Assembly (NCBI GenBank): GCA_022414725.1
Contig: CM039464.1
Span: 52,890,694 to 52,954,693, forward strand
DNA length: 64,000 nucleotides
Source of the DNA: Microglena sp. YARC
Lineage: Eukaryota > Chlorophyta > Chlorophyceae > Chlamydomonadales > Chlamydomonadaceae
Reading direction: 5' to 3'
The notes under the pieces are model-generated. The model saw only the letters and a program-made list of their open reading frames with translations. It was not told the origin of the DNA and did no database searches. Of the stretch, positions 35,761-45,514 are shown one piece after another (positions within the stretch are counted from its first letter, which is position 1; each line of letters begins with the position of its first letter). The position numbers and the translations under genes are program-made.

Positions 35761-35839
35761 AGAGTGGAAAAAAAGTTAACACACATTTAAAAACATTCAT
35801 CAAACAGTAAATATACATCAAAGTAGCAGTAACGAGAAC

Positions 35840-36561
35840 ATGATCACCCAAAACATAGAACCCACCACCACCTCTCCTCATCCTGATCATCACCAGCTCT
35901 CCGCCCAACCACCACCACCACCACCTCTCTTCCTCATTACCACCTCTCCTCCCCACCACCACCACCTCTCCTCATCATCACCACCTCTCCTCTCCACCAC
36001 CACCACCACCACCTCTCCTGATCATCATCACCACCACCACCACCTGCGCATATGCACCACCCGCAGGTTGAGGTAAAGGACGACTACCGTGGTGATCCCC
36101 CAATACATGGAGCCCACCACCACCTCTCCTCATCATCATCATCACCACCTCTCCTTCCCACCACTACCACCTCTCCTCCTCCTCACCACCACCACATGCG
36201 TGTACACGCCACCTGCAGGTTGAGGTGAAGGACGACTACCGTGGTGATCACACAATGCATAGAACCCACCACAACCATCACCTCTCATCATCCTCACCAT
36301 CACCACCTCTCCTCCCCACCACTACCACCACCACCTCTCCTCCTCCTCCTCCTCCTCACCACCACATGCGTGTACGCACCACCCTGCAGGTTTGAGGTGA
36401 AAGGACGACTACCGTGGTGATCACACAATGCATAGACCCCACCACCACCACCTCTCATCATCCTCACCACCACCACCTCTCCACCGCACCACCACCTCGT
36501 CTCCCCACCACCACCTCTCCTCCTCCTCCTCACCACCACTTGCGTGTATGCACCACCCACA
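35840..36561 (+). repeat. ~165-bp acceptor-edge echoes of the terminal exon
   Basis: CAGGTTGAGGTGAAGGACGA CTACCGTGGTGATC occurs at about 36063, 36217 and 36388, before the true exon at 36562. Copies are separated by CCACCACCTCTCCTC blocks. Confidence 0.9.
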
Positions 36562-36697
36562 GGTTGAGCTGAAGGACGACTACCGTGGTGACTCAGTGCT
36601 TCAGGAGTACAAAGACACTGGACTGTCGACCGACTTGTTGTTGGTGCAGGACGCTCTGTTTACTGGTGACCTGCCCGACTTCAGATGTGGCTACTGA
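36562..36697 (+). CDS. Terminal exon of the unrecognised plus-strand gene
   Basis: It starts after acceptor CCACAG, encodes VELKDDYRGDSVLQEYKDTG then LSTDLLLVQDALFTGDLPDF and RCGY, and stops with TGA at 36695-36697. Phase 0 fits the exon ending at 34930. Together the last two exons give a coherent acidic C-terminus. A further copy of the exon end, also in frame to a TGA, follows at 36711-36804. Family unknown. Confidence 0.7.
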
Positions 36698-36710
36698 ATG
36701 CTCTCATTCT

Positions 36711-36804
36711 GATGTACAAGGACACTAGACTGTCCACCGACTTGCTGTTGGTGCAGGACGCTCTGTTTACTGGAGACCTGCCTGACTTTGGCTGCGGCTA
36801 CTGA
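36711..36804 (+). pseudogene. Duplicated C-terminal end beyond the stop codon
   Basis: It encodes YKDTRLSTDLLLVQDALFTG DLPDFGCGY and a TGA, with about 8 changes from the exon at 36562-36697. This is an echo of the 3' edge of a final exon, lying in the presumed 3' UTR. Confidence 0.75.
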
Positions 36805-36939
36805 ATCAACACACCCTGATAGTTAGAATAAATAAATAGTACGCCTTATTACAAGGTGTTAGCTCGAGGGGTCAAGCCCGCACTAGGGCCAACCACCAAT
36901 GGTAGTTAGAATATAATATGAGCTTGGACCTTGGGCAAT

Positions 36940-37235
36940 TGAAATTGAAATTGTTACATCCGAGTAATGCGCCACTCTCAGGACGTGAGGTTAAGGACAC
37001 CACTGCGTAAGCCAGAGCTAGCAGAAGTCACCATTCCTTGGGCAATAACATCAACATTCATACCATGATACTTCTCAAAAATTCCCTGATCCAATCTCTT
37101 CATACAATCTAGAAGAATAGAGAAGAATATAATTGAAGAATATAAATTAAAATTGTTACATCCGTGTTATACAGTTACTCACAGGACGTGAAGTTAAGGA
37201 CACCATAGCGTAAGCCGGAGCATAGAAGAATACAG
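36940..37235 (+). repeat. Two copies of a dispersed repeat (AAATTGTTACATCCGAGTAATG)
   Basis: AAATTGTTACATCCG and CTCTCAGGACGTGAGGTTAA GGACACCACTGCGTAAGCC occur near 36948 and 37150. An inverted relative lies at 46905-46995. No gene is seen from 36810 to 37770. Confidence 0.7.
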
Positions 37236-37261
37236 TACAGTCATAGCTACCATTTGTATTT

Positions 37262-37650
37262 TGGATTTGAATTGTTACATGTTTTTTCAGCTAATTCTGG
37301 GCTGTTCACCGTCTTCCAATTCTGGATCTCCCCCCATAAAATACCCTCGTCTACCAGGGAGCACACTGGCGGATCAGGGTACTTCAAATGGCCAAATTGG
37401 CCAGCGCTTTAGCGCACTTGAAAACAAAAAACTGCGCTGTGTAGTGCAAAAAGCGCAAAAATGCTTGCAGCGCCCAAAAGGGGTTGCAAAAAACTGCGCT
37501 TAAAGCGCAGAGGGGGTCAAAAAGTCAGCGCTCAAAAGGGCAAAAGCGCGCGCTTTGAATTACCCTGTGGCGGATTCTACAGTTTAAAGACTTGCAATGT
37601 TTATAGCTTGGAGCGAGCTTGGAGTCAGTTACAAGGACGATAGTGGGCCG
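37262..37650 (+). repeat. Single copy of the 49.8-kb tandem family, split by a MITE
   Basis: TTGAATTGTTACATG, CTGGGCTGTTCACCGTCTTC CAATTC and ACCAGGGAGCACACTGGCGGAT, then ACAGTTTAAAGACTTG, match the ~165-bp family at 49829-50985. Confidence 0.7.
37375..37567. mobile_element. hAT-type MITE with perfect 8-bp target duplication
   Basis: The 193-bp element begins CAGGGTACTTCAAA and ends TTTGAATTACCCTG, a 14-bp terminal inverted repeat with one mismatch. It is flanked by TGGCGGAT at 37367-37374 and 37568-37575. A TIR starting CAGGG with an 8-bp duplication is the hAT superfamily habit. The interior is full of AAAGCGC / GCGCTTT words, subterminal repeats that would suit a transposase. It has no coding capacity and sits in another dispersed repeat, which makes the empty site easy to recognise. 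Confidence 0.9.
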
Positions 37651-37771
37651 CACTAAGTAGTAGCAGCGCACCACACCGTACTGGTGGGTTCCAGGCTTCT
37701 CTGGGCCTAGGCATCAATAATATCCTGGGCATGCGATTAAATCATATTTGGGCCTGGGCTTCTTCAACAGC

Positions 37772-38157
37772 TTATATTCTGCCACCACTCTGTCCCTCTG
37801 CCCCTCGTTCCCTCTGCCCCTCTGTCGCTTTTGGAGCCTTCGCCTTGTCTACCCCACTCAGCTGAAGCTCCACCTGCCTGCCTAGGTAGATGATATCCTC
37901 CAACTGGACCAGACTCATCTCTCTATCTTTCACAAATAGCTCCGCTAGCCGGATTTGTTCTCTCCGCTTAGCCACCAGCTTCTCATCTAACTTTCCTTCT
38001 AACTTTTCCAGCTCTGCATTAGCAGAGGTGATGTCCTCCTTGAGCTGAGCTTGCTTCTCCGTGGCTTCGCTCATCAGCTCCGTTGCCTCTGCCATGAACT
38101 CCCGCAGGGGGACGTGTTGATCCTGCTTCAGATCAGCCATAGCCATGGGACCGCCCT
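37772..38157 (-). CDS. Terminal exon of a minus-strand coiled-coil gene
   Basis: After acceptor ACATCGCAG the exon reads EGGPMAMADLKQDQHVPLRE, continues through a predicted coiled coil of about 65 residues (from MAEATELMSEATEKQ to LAELFVKDREMSLVQLEDII) and ends in a basic, polar tail with a stop at 37772-37774. The first base completes a codon begun in the exon ending at 41073 (phase 1 to phase 1). Heptad-like spacing of L, I and A with many E and K supports the coiled coil. Function unknown. Convergent with the plus-strand gene ending at 36697. Confidence 0.75.
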
Positions 38158-38365
38158 CTGCGATGTCAAAGCAACAAGTTAGCAGTTAATGAGTTTAAGG
38201 TTTAGGTTTTAGTCTTAGGGTCCGCCCTCTGCGATATGAAAGCAACAAGTTAGCAGTTAATGAGTTTAGGGTTTAGGTTTTAGTCTTAGGGTCCGCCCTC
38301 TGCGATATCAAAGCAACAAGTTAGCAGATCATGAGCTACGGGTCTTAGGGGCCGATCTCTGGAAA
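38158..38365 (-). repeat. ~70-bp acceptor-edge echoes of the exon at 38157
   Basis: GGTCCGCCCTCTGCGATATC AAAGCAACAAGTTAGCAGTT on the plus strand recurs near 38219 and 38290, copying CCGCCCTCTGCGATGTCAAA at 38151-38170, which holds the exon start and its acceptor. Confidence 0.85.
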
Positions 38366-38402
38366 ATCAAAGAAAACAGCTATAAGTTCATTTGACATTA
38401 TT

Positions 38403-39120
38403 TTTACTGCCGAAGACAGTGAGCAGCCAAATTGCTAGCTGAAGCTATGTAACCAAGTTCAAGTTCGAGTTTAGGGTGGAGTTTTTAGGGTCTTGGGGAC
38501 TGTTGTCGCTCATCAGCTCTGTTGCCTCCACCACGAACTCTGGTAGGGAGTCGTGCTGATCCTGGTTCGACCTTCCACTTCTGTATTGCACATTATATTA
38601 TGTAGACTGTTGTTGCTCATCAGCTCTGTTGCCTCCACCACGAACTCTGGTAGGGAGTCGTGCTGATCCTGGTTCGACCTTCCACTTCTGTATTGCACAT
38701 TATATTATGTAGACTGTTGTTGCTCATCAGCTCTGTTGCCTCCACCACGAACTCTGGTAGGGAGTCGTGCTGATCCTGGTTCGACCTTCCACTTCTGTAT
38801 TGCACATTATATTATGTAGACTGTTGTTGCTCATCAGCTCTGTTGCCCTCCACCCACGAAACTCTGGTAGGGAGTCGTGCTGATCCTGGTTCATTTCTGC
38901 CATAGCCATTGGGCCGTTCTCTGCAAAATCAAAGAAACAAGCTATCAGTTCACGAGTTTATATTTCCTGCCAAAGACAGCGAGCAGCTAGATTGCTGGCT
39001 GAAGCTATGTAACCAAGTTCAAGTTCGAGTTCGTGAGTTTATTTTTACTGCCAAAGATGCGAGCAGCCAAATTACTGGCTGAAGCTATGTAACCAAGTTC
39101 AAGTTCAAGTTCATGAGTTA
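38403..39120. repeat. Dispersed family R2 copies (TATGTAACCAAGTTCAAGTT)
   Basis: TTTACTGCCGAAGACAGTGAGC, AGCCAAATTGCTAGCTGAAG and CTATGTAACCAAGTTCAAGT occur near 38405, 38960 and 39045. The same core lies at 9650, 60925, 61125, 61260, 61403, 61530 and 61665 on the plus strand and at 52455 and 52820 on the minus strand. Confidence 0.8.
38503..38930 (-). repeat. 107-bp tandem repeat with diverged exon copies
   Basis: Four copies at exactly 107-bp spacing carry GTTGCTCATCAGCTCTGTTG CCTCCACCACGAACTCTGGT. On the minus strand each encodes NQDQHDSLPEFVVEATELMS, close to KQDQHVPLREFMAEATELMS of the exon at 37772-38157. The copy nearest 38900 also includes MAMAEMN and a GTTCTCTGCA acceptor-like edge. 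These could be tandem alternative exons or decayed echoes. Confidence 0.8.
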
Positions 39121-39539
39121 AGGGGTTTGGTTTTAGGGTCTTAGGTCTCACCAACCCTAAGTGTGCCTACTTTGCATATTGTAGGAGTGGCACCACCATT
39201 CAAACTGAATCCTCTGTGTCGCTGGTTTGTTTCGGGAGACCCACCTCCTGGGGTGAAAGTCCTTTCACAACTAAAAAAAAAAAAAAATAGGGACTGCTAT
39301 CGCTTGTAATATCTGTTGCCTCCACCCCGAATGTTCAATACGGATACGGAACGGGCCCAACCACTGGGATAGAGTACCAGAGCAGGTTGGTTTGATTGTG
39401 TTTTTGTGGCGGTGGTGGTGAGGGTGGCTTTTTTTTTTTGTTACTTGTTTTTTTTTGTTCGTATTGTTTGTTTTGTTTTGTCTTGTTTTTTTTGTATTGC
39501 TTTGCTTTGTTTGGTTTTGCCTAGTGAATACCTCCATGG

Positions 39540-40177
39540 ATCATGTGAAGCCAGAAATACAGCCACACGATAGATCCTGTTCAGCACTCACCCCCTAAAG
39601 ATACAGCTGTCCCAAACACATCAATGTCCTCCTGGCCGGCTGCCTGTAAACCCTTTGGTAGCATCAAACGGCATATAAAGATGACTACCACCATAGCTCA
39701 TGCATAGCCAGAAATACAACCACACCATAGATCCTGTTCAGCACTCACCCCCTAAATATACAGCTGTCCCAAACACATCAATGTCCTCCTGGCCGGCTGC
39801 CTGTAAACCCTTTGGTAGCATCAAACGGCATATAAAGATGACTACCACCATAGCTCATGCATAGCCAGAAATACAACCACACCATAGATTCTGTTCAGCA
39901 CTCACCCCCTAAAGATACAGCTGTCCCAAACACATCCATGTCCTCCTGGCCGGCTGCCTGTAAACCCTTTGGTAGCATCAAACGGCATAGAAAGATGACT
40001 ACCACCAGAGATCATGCTCAGCACGCACCCCCAAGAGATTCAGCTGTTGCAAACACATCGATTTCCTCATGGCTGTTAGCCTGTAAACCCTTTGGTAGCA
40101 CCATACATATAAGAAAGATGAATACCACCATAGATTCTGTTCAGCGCTCACCCCCAAGAGACTCAGCTGTCGCAAAA

Positions 40178-40208
<31 letters not shown>

Positions 40209-41072
40209 AACACAAAAATCTCAACGATGTCCTCCTGACCTGTAAACCCTTTGGTAGCATGTCCTCCTGGCCTGTAAACCCTTTGGTAGCATCAAACACC
40301 ATAAAAAGATGGATACCACCACAGATCCTGTTCAGCGCTCACCCCCGAGAGACTCAGCTGTCACACAAAAAACTCAACGATGTCTCCAGGCTCCCTGTAA
40401 ACCCTTTGGTAGCATAATACATCATAGAAAGATCAAAACCACCATAGCTCATGAATAGCCAGAAATACAGCCACACCATAGATCCTGTTGAACACTCACC
40501 CCCAGACATTCAGCTGACGCAAACACATCGATGTCCTCCTGGCCGCCTGTAAACCCTTTGGTAGCATCCTACACCATAGAAATATCAATACCACCATGAA
40601 TCCTGTTCAGCAATAGAGATTCAGCTGTCAACAAAAAAACTTATCGATATCCTCCTGGGTGCCGGTAAACCCTTTGGTAGTATCATACACCATAGATCCT
40701 GTTCAACACTCACCCCCCAGAGATTCAGCTGTCGCAAACACATCAATGTCCTCCTGGCTGCCTGGAGTAAACGCATTGCTCAGAGCTACTGCCACGCTTT
40801 TCCGCCGAGACTCGTAATCCTTCACTGTTACGTCCTTTCCAAGCTCTTCAAGCACCTCACCGATCAGCATCATACACCATAGGAAGATGAATACCACCAT
40901 AGCTCATGTACAGCCAGAAATACAGCCGCACCATAGACCCTGTTCAGCACTCACCCCTAAAGATTCAGCTGTCCCAAACACATCGATGTCCTCCTGGCCG
41001 CCTGTAAACCCTTTGGTAGCACCATACACAATAGAAAGATGAATGCCACCATAGATCTTGCTCAGCACTCAC
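39540..41072 (-). repeat. Donor-edge echo array of the exon at 41073-41340
   Basis: On the plus strand, GATCCTGTTCAGCACTCACC CCCTAAAGATACAGCTGTCC CAAACACATCAATGTCCTCC TGGCCGGCTGCCTGTAAACC CTTTGGTAGCAT recurs about 11 times with 100-150 bp spacing (near 39575, 39740, 39893, 40010, 40135, 40320, 40480, 40610, 40695, 40930 and 41055). It copies the exon tail (coding QEDIDVFATAESLG) and its GTGAGT donor. The copy at 40703-40873 is long and still encodes about 50 residues of the exon. Confidence 0.9.
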
Positions 41073-41340
41073 CCCCAAGAGATTCAGCTGTCGCAAACAC
41101 ATCGATGTCCTCCTGGCCACCTGGAGTAAACGCATTGCTCAGAGCTACTGCCACGCTTCTCCGCCGAGACTCGTAATCCTTCACTGTGACGTCCTTCCCG
41201 AGCTCTTCAAGCATCTCATCGATCAGCATCATGGCCGGCGTGGAGTGTCTCCGCTTTAACACAATGCACAAGGCCTTGTAGAGCTGCTCCAGGCTGCTGG
41301 CGTCCCGATCGAAGTTGCGCATCAGCTCCATTCGCCGCAC
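41073..41340 (-). CDS. Middle exon of the minus-strand coiled-coil gene
   Basis: Acceptor CCCCCGACAG at 41341 and donor GTGAGTGC at 41072 bound 268 bp encoding VRRMELMRNFDRDASSLEQL, YKALCIVLKRRHSTPAMMLI, DEMLEELGKD, then the YESRRRSVAVALSNAFTPGG block, and ending DVFATAESLG. Its start is phase 0 with exon 45515-46150 (ALL, then VRR) and its end is phase 1 with exon 37772-38157. The three-way phase fit is good evidence that these are one gene. Helical, charged and soluble-looking. I do not recognise the family; the AFTPG motif may help a profile search. Confidence 0.8.
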
Positions 41341-43660
41341 CTGTCGGGGGAGGGGTGGTGTGGTGGGGAGGGGAGGGGTGGGGATGGGTGTGGTGAGGTG
41401 GTGTGTGTTGAGTGTGTGTGGTGTGGTGTGTGTGGAGTGTGTGTGGTGTGGTGTGGTATGGGTGGGTGTGGTGTGTTGTGGAGTGTCTCCGCTTCAACAC
41501 AATGCACAAGGCCTTACAGAGCTGCTCCAGGCTGCTGGCGTCCCAATCGAATTTAAGCATCAGCTCCAATCGCCACAACCTGTTGAGGGTGGGGAGGGGA
41601 GGGGAAGGGTGGGGAGGGGTGGGGTGGGGTAGGGAGGGCGTGGGGGTGGGGTGGGTTGGGGTGAGGGGTGGGTTGGGAGAGGGTGTGTGTGGGGTGGGGG
41701 AAGGTTGGGTTGGGGAGGGGTGGGGTGGGGTGGGGTGGGGTGGGGAGGGGAGAGTTGGGGTGGTGTGTGTGTGTGGTGTGTGTGTGGAGTGTGTGTGGGG
41801 TAAGGTGTTGCGAGTGTTGTGTGGTGTGTGTGGAGTGTGTGGAGTGTGTGGAGTGTGGTTTGGTGTTGTGTGGTGTGTGTGGTGTGGTGTGGTGTGTGTG
41901 TGGAGTGTGTGTGGTGTGTGTAGAGTGTGTGAGTGTTGTGTTGTGTGGTGTGTGTGTGGTGTGTCCGTGGTGAGGTGTGTGTGTGGTGTTGTGTTGTGTG
42001 TTGTGTGGTGTGTGTGTGTAGTGTGGTGTAATGTGTGTTGTGGTGTAGTGTGGTGTAATGTGTGGTGTATGTGGAGTGTGGTGTAAGGTGTGGTGTATGT
42101 GGAGTGTGGTGTAAGGTGTGGTGTAAGGTGTGGTGTATGTGGAGTGTCTCTGCTTCAACACAATACACGACACCTTGTAGACACCTGCTCCAGGCTGCTG
42201 GCATCCCGATTGAAGTTGAGCATCAGCTCCATTCGCCGCACCTGTTGGGGGAGGGGTGGTGTGGTGGGGAGGGGAGGGGTATGGTGTGTGGTGTTTGTGT
42301 GGAGTGTGCGTGGTGTGTGTGGAGTGCCTCCGCTTTAACACAATGCACAACACTGTGTAGAGCTGCTCCAGGCTGCTGGCGTCCCGATCGAAGTTAAGCA
42401 TTTAGCTCCATTCGCCGCACCTGTTGGGGGAGGGGGAGGGGAAGGGAGGAGGGGAGGGGAGGGGAGGGGAGGGGTGGGGATGGGTGGGGTGGGGTAGGGA
42501 GGGTGTGTGGTGTGGTGTGGTGTGGTGTGGTGGGGATGGGAGGGGTGGGGAGGGGTAGGGTGGGGTAGGGAGGGTGTGTGGTGTGGTGTGGTGTGGTGTG
42601 GTGTGGTGTGGTGTGGTGTGGTGGGGAGGGGTGGGGTAGGGTAGCGAGGGTGTGTGGTGTGGTGTGGTGTTGTGTGGTGTGGTGTGGTTTGGTGGGGAGG
42701 GGTGTGGTGTGGTGTGGTGTGGTGTGGTGTGGTGTGGTGTGGTGTGGTGGGGAGGAGTGTGTGGGGTGGGGTGGGGTGGGGTGGGAGGGGAGGGAAGGGT
42801 GGTGGGGAGGGGAGGGGAGGGGGGGAGGGGAGGGGAGGGGAGGGGAGGGGAGGGGGGAGGGGAGGGGAGGGGAGGGGAGGGGAGGGGAGGGGAGGGGAGG
42901 GGAGGGGAGGGGAGGGAGGGGGAAGGGGAAGGGGAGGGGCAGTGGAGGGAGGGGAGGGAGGGAGGGGAGGGGAGGGGAGGGGAGGGGAGGGAGGAGGGGC
43001 AGGGGAGGGAGGGGAGGGAGGGGAGGGGAGGGGAGGCGGAGGGAGGGGTGGGGGCCAGGTGGAAGGGTGGTGGGAGGGGAAGGGTGGTGGAGAGGGGAGG
43101 CGCAGAGGGGGGAGGGAGAAAGGTGGTGGGAGGGGAGGTTAGGGAGGGGAGGGGTGTGGGGTGTGGTGGTGGTGTGGGGTAAGGTGTGTTGTGGTGGTGT
43201 GGTGTGGTGTGTTGAGGTGTGTGGGTGTGGGGTAAGGTGTCGTGAGTGTTGTGTGGTGTTGTTGTTGTGTGGAGTGTGTGGAGTGTCTCCGCTTCAACAC
43301 AATATACAACGCCTTGTAGAGGTGCTCCAGGCTGCTGGCATCCCGATTGAACTTGCGCATCAGCTCCATTGCCGCACCTGTTGGGGAAGGGATGGGGTGG
43401 GAGGGTGGTGTGGGGTGTGGTGGGGAGGGGTATGGTGTGGTGGGGAGGGGTGTGGTGTGTGTGTGTGGTGTTGGTGTGTGGTGTGTGTGGTGTGTGTGGT
43501 GTGTGTGGTGTTGGTGTGTGGTGTGTGTGGTGTGTATTGTGTGTGGTGTGTGTAATGTGTGTGTGTGGTGTACGTGTGGTGTACGTGTGGTGTGTGTGTG
43601 GTTTGTGTGGGTTGCGTGTGGGTGTGCGTGTGGTGAGTGTTGGAGGAGGGATGCTGTAAG
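41341..43660 (-). repeat. Acceptor-edge echoes of the middle exon in G/T-rich (coding C/A-rich) intron
   Basis: Near-complete copies of the exon's first ~90 bp (CTCCGCTTTAACACAATGCA, GCTGCTCCAGGCTGCTGGCG and CATCAGCTCCATTCGCCGCA CCTGTTGGGG on the plus strand) lie at about 41488-41585, 42145-42246, 42325-42425 and 43285-43385. Each keeps an acceptor (CCAACAG or CAACAG on the minus strand). Fillers are GTGTGGTGTGG and GGGGAGGGGA. Confidence 0.9.
42425..43150 (+). repeat. GGGGA / GGTGTGGTGT simple repeat, G-run rich
   Basis: About 350 bp at 42790-43140 are almost pure GGGGAGGGGA. Runs of four Gs at 5-bp spacing on one strand could form G-quadruplexes or, as polypurine, triplex DNA. Confidence 0.9.
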
Positions 43661-43689
43661 GTGTGAATACCTCATATACATAGGGAACA

Positions 43690-43790
43690 GCATTACGATA
43701 TCATATCATATGAAACCAGCACTCTGACTAGGCCAAATTACCATTTATATACGATACGGGTATCATATGATGCAATTTTAAACTTTAATT
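43690..43790. mobile_element. Partial copy of the ATGATATCATAT hAT-like MITE
   Basis: TAGGGAACAGCATTACGATA TCATATCATATGAAACCAGC ACTCTGACTAGG matches the left part of the family at 44136 and 55534. The right end is lost in AT-rich sequence. Confidence 0.6.
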
Positions 43791-44135
43791 TTTATATTTT
43801 TATATTTTATTTATCGTACTCCTCTTTCTAGTGCTTACATAATTTATAACAACAAATAAGTGGCCTTTTAACGAAGGGAGGGAATAGAAACGAATTTACA
43901 TAGGTGACATTTTTTGCCACAAAGGCATCATAAGACCAAGAGCATATTGAACCAAGTGAGTGTGTTGTGTGTAATGTGTGTGGTGTGTGTAATATGTGTG
44001 TGTTGTGTGTGTTGTGTGTATTGTGTGTGTTGTGTGTGAAATGTATGTGGTGTGTGTGTGGTGTGTGACCAATAGCATATCGATCCAGATCTCTCCCTTC
44101 AGTTTCTATGTACTGCAATTGAACAGCAATATAAT

Positions 44136-44284
44136 TAGGGAACGGCAATATGATATCATATGATGCCGGCAGTCTGACTAGGTCAAAGTTACCTTTACGC
44201 ACAATATCATATGATGCAATTTGTATGATATAATATGATATCACACTCGCCTTTGGTCAACATCGCATGCTAAGCCGGTCCCTA
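44136..44284. mobile_element. hAT-like MITE, ATGATATCATAT family, complete copy
   Basis: It starts TAGGGAACGGCAATATGATA TC and ends GCTAAGCCGGTCCCTA, so the TIR is about TAGGGA-CGGC. Flanks AATATAAT and AATATAAA match at 7 of 8 positions, a slightly decayed 8-bp duplication. It sits in the AT-rich middle of the intron between the exons at 45515 and 41340. Confidence 0.75.
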
Positions 44285-44384
44285 AATATAAATAGGGAAA
44301 GGAAGAGTCACTTAATATTAGTGAATGAATAATATTAGTGAATATTAGCCAATATTAGACTGTCGAGCTGTCTCACCATTTTTA

Positions 44385-44525
44385 TTTTTTGTATCAGCTT
44401 TTATTGTGACACCAGGTGACACTTTAATATTTATTTTTATTTTTATCAACTTTTATTGTGACACTTTAATATTCAATTTTATTGTTTTATCCATTTTTAT
44501 TGTGACACTTTAATACTATTTGTTT
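44385..44525 (+). repeat. TTTTATTGTGACACTTTAATA tandem
   Basis: Three copies of CTTTTATTGTGACACTTTAA TATT with AT-rich spacers occur in 44398-44520. Confidence 0.8.
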
Positions 44526-44734
44526 TTCTTTAATAGTATTAGTTTTTTAAAAAATAATGGCAGTAGCCGTTCCCTTAATAAAATCTGTTTTCTGGCCCTT
44601 CATCTTCACCTTTCTCTGATTGTAAAACATGGTTACATGACTTCCAAAACTCATCAAAAAAACAAAAAACTTAGGGGATCCTTTCTATTAAACAGCAAAA
44701 TAATAGGCCATATAATAGGTGCAAGTACAACTCC

Positions 44735-45514
44735 ATCCGCCTCACCAGCAGCGCCAGCATCTCCACGTACACAGCACCAGCGTGGTACTTGACCACCCCA
44801 CCCCACCCCAACTTCAGCCTCACCAGCAGCGCCAGCATCTCCACGTACACAGCACCAGCGTGGTACTTGACCACCCCACCCCACCCCAACTTCAGCCTCA
44901 CCAGCAGCGCCAGCATCTCCACGTACACAGCACCAGCATGGTACTTGACCACCCCACCCCACCCCAACTTCAGCCTCACCAGCAGCACCAGCGTAGTTAG
45001 TGACAACCACATCCTACACATTCTTGCCGCACCCCACCCCTCCCCCAACACTCCACACCCCACACCACCACACTACAATCCTCCCCCGACAGGTGCGGCG
45101 GATGAAACTGATGCGCAACTTTGATCGGGGACGCGAGCCCACCCCAACCCACCCACCCAACCCACACCACCTTACCCCACACCACCCACCACACACCACC
45201 TAATCCCACCCACCCCATCTCACCCAACCCCAAAACTCTAGCCTCACCAGCAGCGCCAGCATCTCCTCATCGACGGCGTAGTTCATAACAAGCTGTTCCA
45301 ACTCGTTCTTACTCTCCGCCTGCACCACCTTCCCTCCACCCCCCCACCCCCACCCCACACCACCCCTCCCCCATCAGGTGCGGCGGATGAAACTGAAGCG
45401 CAACTTTGATCGGGATGCGAGCCCACCCCACCCCACCCCACCACCCCACCTCAACCCACACCACTCCACCTCACCCCAACTCCACCCTCACCCCACCCCA
45501 AACTCCAGCCTCAC
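44735..45514 (-). repeat. Donor-edge echoes of the first visible exon, plus inverted copies of the next exon's start
   Basis: On the plus strand, CTTCAGCCTCACCAGCAGCG CCAGCATCTCC recurs at about 44740, 44815, 44892, 44968 and, longer, 45240-45330. It copies the tail of the exon ending at 45515 (EEMLALL) plus donor GTGAGG. In between, at 45090-45130 and 45378-45418, CAGGTGCGGCGGATGAAACT GATGCGCAACTTTGATCGGG lies on the plus strand. That is the start of the middle exon, acceptor included, in the opposite orientation to the gene. Confidence 0.85.

Noticed and set aside
38190..38300. Interstitial telomere-like TTTAGGG/TTTTAGTCTTAGGG words
   Set aside because: They are short, irregular and part of the 70-bp acceptor-edge unit.
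39260..39540. Poly-A/poly-T stretches as a processed pseudogene tail
   Set aside because: No cDNA-like sequence precedes them and the T-runs are mixed with GTTTTG repeats.
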